DNA from: JAJPKK01 sp963800215
Lineage (GTDB): Bacteria > Pseudomonadota > Alphaproteobacteria > Rhizobiales > Xanthobacteraceae
DNA: 64,000 nucleotides
NCBI GenBank assembly: GCA_963800215.1
Contig: CAWCZY010000008.1
Span: 186,001-250,000, forward strand
Direction of reading: 5' to 3'
The notes beneath the pieces were generated by a model. The model ran no database searches and was not told the origin of the DNA. It was given only the letters and a program-made list of their open reading frames with translations. How positions within the stretch are numbered: the stretch's first letter is position 1; each line of letters starts with the position of its first letter. Both the position numbers and the translations under genes were made by a program. Positions 37,316 through 47,057 of this stretch are shown one piece after another.

Positions 37316-39031
37316 TTAACTGCGGGCCGGCGATCGCTTTCGCCGCGGCTCCGAACCCTTACGCGCCAGCAGCTTCGCCGCGTGATAGATCAAATCGATG
37401 TTGTGGTGCAGTAGATCCTTGCGGGTCATGCGATGAACCTCGTCCGACGCGACGCCGAAGTCTTCGACCTCATTGCCGGCCTGCGCGCGAACCCGCTGTG
37501 ATCGGCGAAATGCAACGGTGAAGCCGGATTGCTTCGGGAGTGCCCGGAAGGGCGACTTCGGATCCTTGCTGAAGAAAGCCCACAGCTCTTCGTGCTGTCT
37601 CACATTGGCACCGCCGCCGCCGGTGCTGTCGGCAATGCCGAGAATGAGCCCGATCCCGTGATCCTGAATACCCGCCGCGAAGAATTCCGTCGCGCTGTAC
37701 GACCGCGCGTTCGTGACGACTACCACCGGGCCGTCATATTTGCGTCCCACGGCATTGCACTGCTCAGGGTCGCTATAGGGAAAACTCGCCGAGAACTGAG
37801 CGCCGGTCTCCGCCGAGCGGACCAGCGACTTGCGCCACGGCTCCAATCCTTTGGGACCAAAATCGCGATTCGATCTCTGCAGCCTGCAAAGGCGAAGCGT
37901 GTGCGGAGTATTGATCAGGAACAGCCGTTCCGGCTCGATCGGACGCGTCCCGCCGAGCAGTTGCAGCAGCCGCTCACCGGCTCCGATGTGTCCGCCCGGG
38001 TTGTCGCGGACGTCGACGATCAGTCCGTTCGAGGTAACGAGCGTCAGGAGCCTTTCGAATTCGGCGACGAACTCATCTCGATCCGCATTGAACGAGAAAA
38101 TCCTGATATACCCTACCTCGCCGTCGGACGTTTCGACATTCCGCGCTTCGAAAATGTCCGGCATCAGCAAGTCCATCTGCCGTGGGCGCCTGGTGCGCGG
38201 CGCCTTCTTGGCCAATCTCGCACTTTTCTCGACGACGTGAGGCGCGAACAGGAGCTTGCGAACCTGGCGAACACGATCGCCTTCCAGAGACATGCTTCGC
38301 GAATTTATAGTGAGCCCCGCGGCGTGACCTATGACCATCCAATCAAACCGAATCTCATATTGCCTGCCGCCGGGAGCCCGGTAACCGATCGTCACCCATT
38401 CCTCGTCCGGCGGCGGCATGTTGACGAGAACGCGCATGGTCAACCGCGCCAATCCATTTGCGTGCTGCGCGTCCGCATTGCTTCCCGGGCTGTGCGCGCC
38501 CGCCGTCTTGATCGCGCGCGCAATCGGCACGCCGTTCCAGGACACCACCTCAACTCCCGGCCGAAAGGTCGGATGCTTAAATCCAAGCCTGACGTTCGAC
38601 ACCAGGTATTTGCGCGTAGCGCCCTCGTAAAAGGCTTCCACCTTGAAAGGAAGAACAGCCGTCGCGTTCCGAAACGGGCTCGGCAATAAATAGCCGGTGT
38701 GAAGATCATGAAGAGCTGCAAAGATGTCGATCATTTCCGCATGGAAATCGAGGTCGCTTTCGATCTTCGACAGCCGGCGTCGGAGAAGCTTCAGGCGTTG
38801 CAAGGGGTCTACCGCGTACATCGCGCGCTTCAAGGGAAGATGCACGTAGAAGCCGTCGAGAAGCATGATCGCCTGGTCCACCAGCAAGGCCCGATTAGAC
38901 GGAGTGAGCTTTTGGGTTTTGGCGTCGGCGAGAAACGCGCGGAGCGGGTGAGCCGCCCTGAAGACGGACCTAACGGAACTGTGGCTCCCCTTCATAAAAG
39001 CATGGTGATGCGGAATCGAATTCGTAACCAT
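37316..39031 (-). CDS. S41 family (C-terminal processing-type) peptidase
   Basis: It encodes 571 residues; the ATG at 39031 has GGAGGAA eight bases upstream. There is no clear signal peptide. A helical N-terminal part is followed by a PDZ-like region (FRPGVEVVSWNGVPIARAI), and then the S41 core: IVDVRDNPGGHIGAG, VVVVTNARSYSATEFFAAG with the nucleophile Ser, and the later LGIADSTGGGGANV. S41 enzymes cut substrates at C-terminal regions. Its target is unknown; the methyltransferase gene follows on the same strand 59 bases downstream. Confidence 0.85.
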   Translation of the reverse strand: MVTNSIPHHHAFMKGSHSSVRSVFRAAHPLRAFLADAKTQKLTPSNRALLVDQAIMLLDGFYVHLPLKRAMYAVDPLQRLKLLRRRLSKIESDLDFHAEMIDIFAALHDLHTGYLLPSPFRNATAVLPFKVEAFYEGATRKYLVSNVRLGFKHPTFRPGVEVVSWNGVPIARAIKTAGAHSPGSNADAQHANGLARLTMRVLVNMPPPDEEWVTIGYRAPGGRQYEIRFDWMVIGHAAGLTINSRSMSLEGDRVRQVRKLLFAPHVVEKSARLAKKAPRTRRPRQMDLLMPDIFEARNVETSDGEVGYIRIFSFNADRDEFVAEFERLLTLVTSNGLIVDVRDNPGGHIGAGERLLQLLGGTRPIEPERLFLINTPHTLRLCRLQRSNRDFGPKGLEPWRKSLVRSAETGAQFSASFPYSDPEQCNAVGRKYDGPVVVVTNARSYSATEFFAAGIQDHGIGLILGIADSTGGGGANVRQHEELWAFFSKDPKSPFRALPKQSGFTVAFRRSQRVRAQAGNEVEDFGVASDEVHRMTRKDLLHHNIDLIYHAAKLLARKGSEPRRKRSPARS

Positions 39032-39226
39032 CGCAATTTCCTCCGCGTTTCCCAATATTCAAAAGTCTTGCAATGTCTCGGCCCGACCCGCCAATTTACG
39101 CCTTTCCGTCGGCGCGCAAAAGACCGTTTGATTAAATCGGACAAGCCTTTGGTAAGCCCTTCGTGTTTAGAAGGAACAAGCGCGTGACCTTGGTGTTGGT
39201 CATCCGGCTAAGCCAAGAGGTTTTTC

Positions 39227-39523
39227 ATGAAAGCCTATATTCCGGTGATTGCGGCCACGATTTTCCTGGCGGTGTCACCGGGCCGTGCAGCCGATACCGC
39301 GTCGTTTCGCGATTTCATCACGCCGGCCGAGTACCAAGACCCGTACCCTCTCAATCGCCTTGACCTCGACGATCTCCTGCGCGAGCGGGCGCGTGAGGCG
39401 GAGCACAGGCGAATTCGCACGCGCCTTGGCGACCCGGGCCGTGGCTGCCAGACCGTGGCGGTCGAGGGACGGGAAGACGACCGTACGCTGTACCCGGGCC
39501 TGCTCGTGATCGTTTGCAGGTAA
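39227..39523 (+). CDS. small secreted protein of unknown function (98 aa)
   Basis: AAGAGG precedes the ATG. A Sec signal peptide (MKAYIPVIAATIFLAVSPGRAAD) is clear, with cleavage near residue 22. The mature part is about 76 residues, charged in the middle (RERAREAEHRRIRTRLGD), with two Cys (GRGCQTVAV and the penultimate residue) that could pair. It lies about 260 bases before the M16C gene. No family recognised. Confidence 0.65.
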   Translation: MKAYIPVIAATIFLAVSPGRAADTASFRDFITPAEYQDPYPLNRLDLDDLLRERAREAEHRRIRTRLGDPGRGCQTVAVEGREDDRTLYPGLLVIVCR

Positions 39524-39781
39524 TGTCGGCCCGGGTCCGCGGCTCATGCGGGTGCGAGGTGTGAGCCGATAGCCTGCCTGGGCAAAGTTCCGCCCAAACG
39601 CGAGAGAGCCGAGAGATCGATCCCTCCCTCGAAGCCGTGTACCCTGGTCGGCACCGCCTCCCCCGGCGCGACAGCCGGCAGCGGCAAGCGGACGACATAC
39701 CCGCGCCTCGGGGCTTCCAAAATGCCCGCGCGGCACTATCTTGGCCGGATTGCACCCGCCTTCCACCCCCAAGAGGCCCTC

Positions 39782-42723
39782 ATGACCGCGACCCACGGCT
39801 TTGAGCTCATCCGCGAACAGAAAGTGCCGGAAATCAACGCCCTGGCGCGCCACTACCGCCATGCCGGCACCGGGGCGGAGCTGCTCTCGCTCCTCAGCAA
39901 CGACGAGAACAAGGTGTTCGGCGTCAGCTTCGCGACGCCGCCCGCGGACTCCACCGGCGTCGCCCACATCCTCGAGCACTCGGTGCTGTGCGGATCGCGC
40001 AAATATCCGATCAAGGAGCCGTTCGTCGAACTGATGAAGAGCTCGCTCAACACCTTTCTCAACGCGATGACCTTTCCGGACAAGACCTGCTATCCGGTCG
40101 CGAGCCAGAACGTCCAGGATTTCTACAACCTGGTCGACGTCTACCTGGACGCGGTGTTCTTTCCGCGCCTGACGCCGCAGATATTCCAGCAGGAGGGCTG
40201 GCATTACGAACTCGACACGCCCGATGCGCCGCTGATCTACAAGGGCGTGGTGTTCAACGAGATGAAGGGGAATTATTCGTCCCCCGACAGCATGCTGCGC
40301 GAGCTGTCGCAACGCTCGCTCTATCCCGACATCACCTATGGCCTGGATTCCGGCGGCGACCCCAAGCACATCCCCGACCTCACCTATGAGCAGCTCAAGT
40401 CGTTCCACCAGCGCCATTACCACCCCTCCAACGCCAAGTTCTTCTTCTATGGCGACGACGACCCCGAGGAGCGGTTGCGCCTGCTCGGCGCCCGCCTGAC
40501 CGAGTTCGACGGCATCGAGGTCGATTTCGGGGTGCCGCTGCAACCGCGATTCGACGCGCCGAAGCGGCTCTCGCGCACCTACGCGGCCGGCACCGAGGAT
40601 GCGCAGGGACCGGGGGCCAAGGAAGCGCCCCAGGAGACCATGCTGACGGTGAACTGGATGTTCGACGAGCCCGCCGACATCGAGACGGCGCTCGCCTTCG
40701 ACATCCTGGAGCACATCCTGATCGGCACGCCTGCCGCGCCGCTCTACAAGGCGCTGATCGATTCCGGGCTGGGCGAGGCCCTCGCCGGCACCGGTCTCGA
40801 CGACGGCCTGCGCCAGCCGATGTTCTCGATCGGGCTGAAGGGCATCGATGCCGCCGATGCCGACAAGGTGGAGCGCCTGATCATCGACACCATCTCCGGC
40901 CTGGCCGACAAAGGTATCGATCCGCCCACGATCGAGGCCGCGCTCAACACCGTCGAGTTTCATCTGCGCGAGAACAACACCGGCGCCTTCCCGCGCGGCA
41001 TCGTCTTCATGCTGCGCTCGCTGCGTTCGTGGCTGCATGGGCGCGATCCGCTGTCGCCGCTCGCCTTCGAGGCGCCGTTCGCCGCCATCAAGGCGCATGT
41101 CGCCGCCGGCGAGCGCTATTTCGAGAACGTCATCCGTCGCCAATTCATTTCGAGCCAGCACCGCACCGTCCTGATCCTGCGGCCGGACCAGGATCAGGCC
41201 GAACGCGAGGCGAAGGAGGAAGTCCGCGCGGCTCGCCAAGGTGCGCGCCGGCATGAGCAAGGCCGATCTCGAGGCCGCGGTCGAGGCGACGCACGCGCTC
41301 AAGCTCGCGCAGGAGCGGCCCGACCCGCCCGAGGCGCTCGCCACCATCCCCACCCTCAAGCTCGCCGACCTGCCGCTGCGCAACAAGCAGATCCCGATCG
41401 AGGTGACGACGCTGCGCGACACGCGGGTGCTCTACCACGATCTCTTCACCAACGGCATCGTCTATCTCGACATCGGCTTCGACCTGCACACGCTGCCGGC
41501 GGACCTGCTCTCCTACGTGCCGCTGTTCAGCCGCGCGCTGCTCGAGACCGGCGTCGGCAACGACGACTTCGTGCGGCTGTCGCAGCGGATCGGCCGATCG
41601 ACCGGGGGCATCCGGCCGCAGCGATGGATGTCGACGGTTCCCGGCCGCCCGGATCTGCGCGGCCTGGCTCAATCTGCGCGGCAAGGCGCTGCCCGAGCAG
41701 ACCGGGGAGCTGCTGTCGATCCTGCGCGACATTCTCGCGCGCGCGCGCCTCGATAATCGCGAACGGTTCCAGCAGCTGCTGCTGGAGGAGAAGGCTTCGA
41801 TCGAGTCGCGGCTGGTGCCCGCCGGGTCGAGCTATGTGGACGCGCGCCTGCGCGCCAATTTCTTCGAAGCGGACTGGGCCGGCGAGCAGATGGGCGGCAT
41901 CAGCTACCTGTTCTTCCTGCGCAAGCTCGTCGAGGAGGTCGAAACCGGCTGGGACGGCGTCCTCGCCGAACTCGAACGCATCCGCACCACGCTGCTCAAC
42001 CGCGCCGCCATGATCTGCAACGTCACCGCCGCGGCCGCCGATTGGAATCGCGTCCAGCCGCAGTTCGCCGACTTTCTCGGCGACCTGCCGCACGCTCCGG
42101 CGAAGACCGCGCCGTGGCGGGTCGCCGATACGCCGCATGCCGAGGGGCTCGTCATTCCGGCCAAGGTCAATTATGTCGGCAAGGGTGCCGACCTCTACCG
42201 GGCCGGCGTGAAGCCGAGCGGCACTCATATCGTGGCGCGCCGCTACCTGCGCACGTCGTGGCTGTGGGACAAGATCCGGGTGCAGGGCGGCGCTTACGGC
42301 GGGCAGTGCACGTTCGACCGCTATTCCGGCGGCTTTACCTTCGTGTCCTACCGCGACCCCAACCTGCTCGCCACCCTCGACACCTATGACCGCACCGCGG
42401 ATTTCCTCGAGGGCGCCGACCTCGGCGAGGCCGAGCTCACGCGCAACGTCATCGGCACCATAGGCGAGATCGATACCTACCGGCTCCCGGACGCCAAGGG
42501 GTTCGGCTCGATGCAGCGCTATCTGCTCGGCGATACCGAGGAGGCGCGCCAGCAGCTGCGCGAGGAAATCCTGTCGACCACCGCTGCCGACCTGCGGAAT
42601 TTCGCCGGCGCCATGACGGAGGTGGCCGCCCATGGCCGCGTGGTCGTGCTCGGTTCCGAGCAGGCGATCGAGGGCGCGAACAAGGAGCGGCCGGGCCTGC
42701 TCGACGTATCGCGGGTGATGTGA
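39782..42723 (+). pseudogene. M16C insulinase-type metallopeptidase, split by two frameshifts
   Basis: The start MTATHGFELIREQKVPEINA fits the family. The inverted zinc motif HILEH is at residues 62-66, with the distal Glu probably in VVFNEMKGNYSS. The reading frame is lost twice: near 41217 (one extra base in the AAGGAGGAAGTCC run) and near 41650-41660 (one more extra base). Removing one base at each place gives a continuous frame of about 979 residues without internal stops, the usual length of M16C presequence-protease-like enzymes. The last frame (41662-42723) has normal C-terminal motifs (VQGGAYGGQCTFD, TFVSYRDPNL). Sequencing error or recent inactivation are both possible. Confidence 0.87.
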
Positions 42724-42853
42724 GGGGGGCAAGCTCGCCGCAGCCCGCGTTAACGAAACCGATCGAAAGTCCCGTCTGACGGTCCGCGGGACCGTGAGGG
42801 TGGGCTATTTTCCCGGAGTAGTGCCGGCGGGGGCGCCAATACGGAGAGTTTCC

Positions 42854-43993
42854 ATGTCCGATGCCGAGGTCGCGCCGACACGCCTTTCGGCGCGGCACGA
42901 CCGGGCGAAGGCGCGGCGGGGCGCCGCACGTTTCGTGCTGACGCCGACCAGGCACCCTTGCGGCGTCGAAATCTTCACGCGCACACTGGCGGATGCGTTG
43001 AGCGAGCCGGCCGGAGACTATGCGCCGCTGGCCGTATCGGGGCGGTGGCGCGAGTTCCCGTCCGTTCTCGGCGAGGTCGCCCGGTCCCGCCAAGTCATCT
43101 TCAATTTTCCGCTCAATGCCTGGAAACGAATGATCCTGCAGCCGCTGCTGCTGCTCCTCACCGCCGTCTTCACCGGCCGCCGCGTCAGCGTCTTTCTCCA
43201 CGAGTGGACGGCATTGCACCCGCTGCGACGCCTGGTGCTGGCGCCCTTCGTCATCCTCAGCGATACCATCGTCGTGGTTTCCCCCTACATTGCCGATCAG
43301 CTCGCAAAGGACCGGTGGTTCGGCTGGGCGCAGGCGAAATGCCGCCTGGTGCCGCATCCGCCGACGGTCCGCCGCCCGCAGGCGCCGCGCGTCACCGAAC
43401 GCGTGCTGAGCGTTGCGCGCGCCGCCGAGCGCTACGACATCGTCATCGGCACCTTCGGCTCCATCTATAAGGGCAAGGCCTCGGCGGAACTGCTCGACGT
43501 CTGCGCCGATCTGCACGACAGAGGCGTCCGTGCGCTACTGGTCTTCATCGGGAGCCACACGCGCTCGCTGGACGATTACGAGGCGGAGTTCCGCGCCGCC
43601 GTGAGGCAGAGAGGCATCGAAGACCACGTCATCGTCACCGGCTATGTCGAGGACGAGGGCGAGCTGTTCGCCCTGTTCGAACGCATCGGCGTTTTCCTGT
43701 TCCTGTTTCCGGAAGGCTTGACCGCGCGGCGCTCCAGCGTGATCGCCAGCCTGCAATCCAACCGGCCGGTCGTCGTGACCGCGCCGCAATCGCCGTCCGA
43801 ATTCGACCATCATGCCGGCTGGACCGCCGTGATCGCGAGCGAAGCGATTTCCTTCGTGGCGCCCGGCGACGGCGCCGCGCAGGTTTCCGACCTGGTGCTG
43901 GCCGCCGCCCGCAAGGCCGGTGCGATGCCCGCCTTCGACGGCGACGCCTGGTGGGACGCGACCACAGAGGCCGCCCGCGCCATACTGAGATGA
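42854..43993 (+). CDS. glycosyltransferase (GT-B/GT4-like)
   Basis: It encodes 379 residues; GGAGAG lies before the ATG at 42854, and a GTG at 42794 would add 20 residues. The N-terminal half has a membrane-associated hydrophobic segment (ILQPLLLLLTAVFTGRRVSVFLHE). The C-terminal half contains IVIGTFGSIYKGKASAELL, VIVTGYVEDEGELFALFERI and a FLFLFPEGLTARRSS segment typical of the donor-binding domain. It would transfer a sugar from a nucleotide donor to an unknown acceptor. Its stop is 4 bases from the convergent NDH-2 stop. Confidence 0.78.
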   Translation: MSDAEVAPTRLSARHDRAKARRGAARFVLTPTRHPCGVEIFTRTLADALSEPAGDYAPLAVSGRWREFPSVLGEVARSRQVIFNFPLNAWKRMILQPLLLLLTAVFTGRRVSVFLHEWTALHPLRRLVLAPFVILSDTIVVVSPYIADQLAKDRWFGWAQAKCRLVPHPPTVRRPQAPRVTERVLSVARAAERYDIVIGTFGSIYKGKASAELLDVCADLHDRGVRALLVFIGSHTRSLDDYEAEFRAAVRQRGIEDHVIVTGYVEDEGELFALFERIGVFLFLFPEGLTARRSSVIASLQSNRPVVVTAPQSPSEFDHHAGWTAVIASEAISFVAPGDGAAQVSDLVLAAARKAGAMPAFDGDAWWDATTEAARAILR

Positions 43994-43997
43994 TCTT

Positions 43998-45356
43998 TCA
44001 GTGCAGCTTGACGTGCGGCTCGGTGCGCCTGGTGAGCAATCGCGCGATGGTGTCGAGGCCGACCTTCAGCGGGCCGTGCAGCGCCGCTTCGTGCATCTTG
44101 TAGAGCGAGCGATACATCAGGCGGGCGAAGTATCCTTCGATCAACATTCCCTTGCCGGCCAGGAAGCCCATCAGGCTGCCGATCGTCGAGAATTCGCCGA
44201 GCGACACCAGTGAGCCGAAATCGTGGTAGACGAACGGCTCGACGGGCAGGCCGTCCAGGCGGCGCTTGATCTGCTTTAACAGATGAGAGGCTTCCTGATG
44301 CGCCGCCTGGGCGCGCGGCGGGACCGGGCGCTTTTCGCCGTCCGGGACCAGATAGGCGCAATCGCCCATGGCGAAGATATTGTCGTCGCGCGTCGTCTGC
44401 AGGGTCGGGCGGACCACGAGCTGGCCGGACGCGGTTGCCTCCAGGCCATCGAGGCTCTTCAACACGTCGGGACCGCAGACGCCGGCCGACCACACCACGA
44501 GCTCAGAGGGAACGAAGTCGCCGCCGGCCAGATGGACCCCATCCGAAGTCACCTCGGTCACGCGCGCGCCGGTCCGGACTTCCACGCCGAGTTCGCCGAG
44601 CAGCCGCATGGTCGCGTCGGACAGCCGCTTGGGCAGCGCCGGCACGACGCGATCGGCCGCTTCGATCAGGGTGATCTTGATGTCCTTGTCGGGATCGATC
44701 TTGTCGAGCCCGAAAGCGACCACCCCGCGCACGGTGCGGTGAAGCTCCGCCGACAGCTCGGTGCCGGTCGCTCCGGCGCCGATGATCGCGACGTGAAGCT
44801 GGCCCGGCCTTACCGGCTCCGTCTGCGTGTGGGCGCGCAGGCAGGCGTTGACGAGGCGGCGGTTGAACCGCTGCGCCTCGTCGGACGTATCCAGGCAGAT
44901 CGCATGCTCCTTCACGCCCGGCGTGCCGAAATCATTGGAGACGCTGCCGATCGCGATCACCAGCGTGTCGTACCCGATCGCGCGCACCGGCGTGATGAGG
45001 CGGCCATCCTCGTCCAATTTGGCGGCGACGCGCACCTCGCGCTTCGCCCGGTCGAGGCCGATCATCTCGCCGAGGCGAAACCGGAAGCCATGCCAATAGG
45101 CCTGGGCGAGGTAGTCGAGTTCGTGTCGGGAAACATCCATGCTGCCGGCTGCGACTTCGTGGAGCAGCGGCTTCCACAGATGGGTGCGCGCCTTCTCGAC
45201 CAGCGCAATGTGGGCACGGCCGCTCCGGCCGAGCGTATCGCCGAGGCGGGTGACGAGCTCGAGCCCGCCGGCGCCTCCGCCGACGACGACAATGCGATGG
45301 AGGTTGCGGCTCGGGTCGGCCGGAACCGCGAGCGGGTCCACTGTCGTGATCGTCAT
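43998..45356 (-). CDS. ndh: type II NADH dehydrogenase (NDH-2)
   Basis: It encodes 452 residues; the start MTITTVDPLAVPADPS is used. Two Rossmann motifs are seen: VVVGGGAGGLELVTRLG for FAD and VAIIGAGATGTELSAELH for NADH. A later motif, NIFAMGDCAYL, binds the flavin end. The C-terminal part has LMGFLAGKGMLIEGYFARLMYRSLYK, an amphipathic membrane-binding region. NDH-2 passes electrons from NADH to quinone without pumping protons. Its ATG lies 39 bases after the DpgC-like stop, so they form an operon. Confidence 0.92.
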   Translation of the reverse strand: MTITTVDPLAVPADPSRNLHRIVVVGGGAGGLELVTRLGDTLGRSGRAHIALVEKARTHLWKPLLHEVAAGSMDVSRHELDYLAQAYWHGFRFRLGEMIGLDRAKREVRVAAKLDEDGRLITPVRAIGYDTLVIAIGSVSNDFGTPGVKEHAICLDTSDEAQRFNRRLVNACLRAHTQTEPVRPGQLHVAIIGAGATGTELSAELHRTVRGVVAFGLDKIDPDKDIKITLIEAADRVVPALPKRLSDATMRLLGELGVEVRTGARVTEVTSDGVHLAGGDFVPSELVVWSAGVCGPDVLKSLDGLEATASGQLVVRPTLQTTRDDNIFAMGDCAYLVPDGEKRPVPPRAQAAHQEASHLLKQIKRRLDGLPVEPFVYHDFGSLVSLGEFSTIGSLMGFLAGKGMLIEGYFARLMYRSLYKMHEAALHGPLKVGLDTIARLLTRRTEPHVKLH

Positions 45357-45395
45357 TCTGGGGCCCTCCAGTCTCCGCCCGGGGATCATCGGGCC

Positions 45396-46817
45396 CTATA
45401 GCCTGCGATTTTGCGCGTCCCAATACCGTTCGAGATTGGCGATGAGCGCCGGGCTGAAATGGCAATAGGCCTGCTCGCGCGCGTAGACGGCGAGATAGCT
45501 CAGGAACATGTCGATCGGCTCCTGCGCCACCCGAAACCCGCGCCGGTTGGCGACCGCACTCACCACGCCGGAGTTGGTCAGCCCGTCGATCACGCGCACC
45601 AGCGCGAGGTCCATGTCATCGGGCGGCACGGCCTCGTCGCAGATCAGCCGCCCTTCCGGGCTGTCGCATTCGAGCCGCCGTCCATACATGATCGCCTGGC
45701 GCGCGATGCGGTCGCCGGTGAAGCGCGGCAGCCGCATATTGGCCGCGCCGGGGATGATCCCCTCCTTGCGCGCCGGCAAGGTCAGATAGGCGTCGGACCC
45801 GGCCAGGACGTAATCCATGACCAGAAGGTGCTGGCAGCCGCCGCCGATGGCGAACGCGTCGACCGCCGCAATCCAGGGCTTCTCGGTGGTCGACCTCGTG
45901 GCCTCGTCGGGCGGCAGTTCGGGTTGCGCGAGACCGCGCAGGATTTTGTTTTCGAAACCGAGAATATGCTTGATGTAGAACAGGTACGAGATCTGCCCGT
46001 GATAGAGATGCGTCAGGTTGATTCCGGCCGAAAACACGCGCCGGCCGGCATATTTGGGATGTTCGACCAAGCCGCCGCGCAAAACCGCGACCCCGGTCGC
46101 GGGATCGAGGATCGCGACATCGACCGCGGTTTCGATGGCATCGAGCGTCGTATCGTCGAGGGCGTTCAGGAACCGGGGGTGACGCATTTCCACCACGGAG
46201 GCCCGGCCGATGCGCGAGACTGCCGCCGCTCCGAGATCGATCGAGCCGTGCTCGACCAGGTGTGCCAGGCGCTCCGCCAACTCTCGTCTCGGTAGCAACA
46301 TGGCATGGCAGAGATGGCGGCCGGACGCAGCATGGGCGAAGACATGGGAGAGAAAGATACCCTGATCGATCTCGAAACCTTCCTTCCCCTTGAGTTTCTG
46401 TCCGGCTTCGTGCCGGACGGCCTCTTGGGTCGGCACCAGCCCGGGGACCAGCGCCGCGGCATCGTAGACCAGTTGCTCCGCACGAACGAACCGGCTGCGA
46501 TCCTTGGTGAGCCTTCGATAGAGGCCGTCGACATGCGCGGTCAGGAAGCTTTCCCGCGCCTTGCGTTCTTCGCGCAGGATCAGGTCGCACGCCGCCGCCT
46601 CGTCGGCATGGCGGGCCGGCTTGGCCGGAAGCCTGGCGCGCAGCGCGGCGCCGGTTTGCCAGTATTTCGTGAACGCCGCGACATCGTGCTGAAAATCGCC
46701 TTGGAGAGGCGGCGAAGCGTCGAGAAACGCGAATGCGGAATCGGGGGGCAGGCCGGCGCGGACAAGCAGCGCAGCCTCGTCCCGCATTGCAGCAACCGCA
46801 CGCGGCGATTCCCGCAT
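45396..46817 (-). CDS. DpgC-like enoyl-CoA hydratase/isomerase family protein (probable cofactor-free dioxygenase)
   Basis: It encodes 473 residues with a GGAAAGG Shine-Dalgarno. Residues 1-195 form a helical N-terminal domain absent from ordinary crotonases. Residues 200-440 are a crotonase fold with oxyanion-hole motif VFSAGINLTHLYHGQIS (SAGIN at 263-267), AAVDAFAIGGGCQHLLVMD near 320-335, and LPARKEGIIPGAANMRLPRF. A late YAREQAYCHFSPALI completes the pattern. This matches DpgC, the 3,5-dihydroxyphenylacetyl-CoA 1,2-dioxygenase of glycopeptide antibiotic producers, which uses O2 without metal or cofactor. No DpgA/B/D homologues lie nearby, so the substrate here is probably different. NDH-2 follows in the same operon. 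Confidence 0.82.
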   Translation of the reverse strand: MRESPRAVAAMRDEAALLVRAGLPPDSAFAFLDASPPLQGDFQHDVAAFTKYWQTGAALRARLPAKPARHADEAAACDLILREERKARESFLTAHVDGLYRRLTKDRSRFVRAEQLVYDAAALVPGLVPTQEAVRHEAGQKLKGKEGFEIDQGIFLSHVFAHAASGRHLCHAMLLPRRELAERLAHLVEHGSIDLGAAAVSRIGRASVVEMRHPRFLNALDDTTLDAIETAVDVAILDPATGVAVLRGGLVEHPKYAGRRVFSAGINLTHLYHGQISYLFYIKHILGFENKILRGLAQPELPPDEATRSTTEKPWIAAVDAFAIGGGCQHLLVMDYVLAGSDAYLTLPARKEGIIPGAANMRLPRFTGDRIARQAIMYGRRLECDSPEGRLICDEAVPPDDMDLALVRVIDGLTNSGVVSAVANRRGFRVAQEPIDMFLSYLAVYAREQAYCHFSPALIANLERYWDAQNRRL

Positions 46818-47057
46818 TGTCAGCCTTTCCCGGTTCGAGTAGCTCCAAACAACGGACTTTGCCCATGGCTCCGAGCAATTCCATGTGACACGGCGGATAG
46901 CTGCTATACAAGATGGCGCTCCGATCGAATTGCGAATCGGCTGGACTGCGTGGCGGCGTACTGAGCCAATGAGTTCCTATGGTCTTATTGTTGCGATCTT
47001 GGACGGATCGAGGCCAACCGCAAGCTCTCGAATAACGAGACAAAGGGAGGAAATGAG

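Noticed and set aside
39275..41422. A 715-codon minus-strand frame
   Set aside because: It is antisense to the M16C gene, which has the HxxEH motif and continuous homology.
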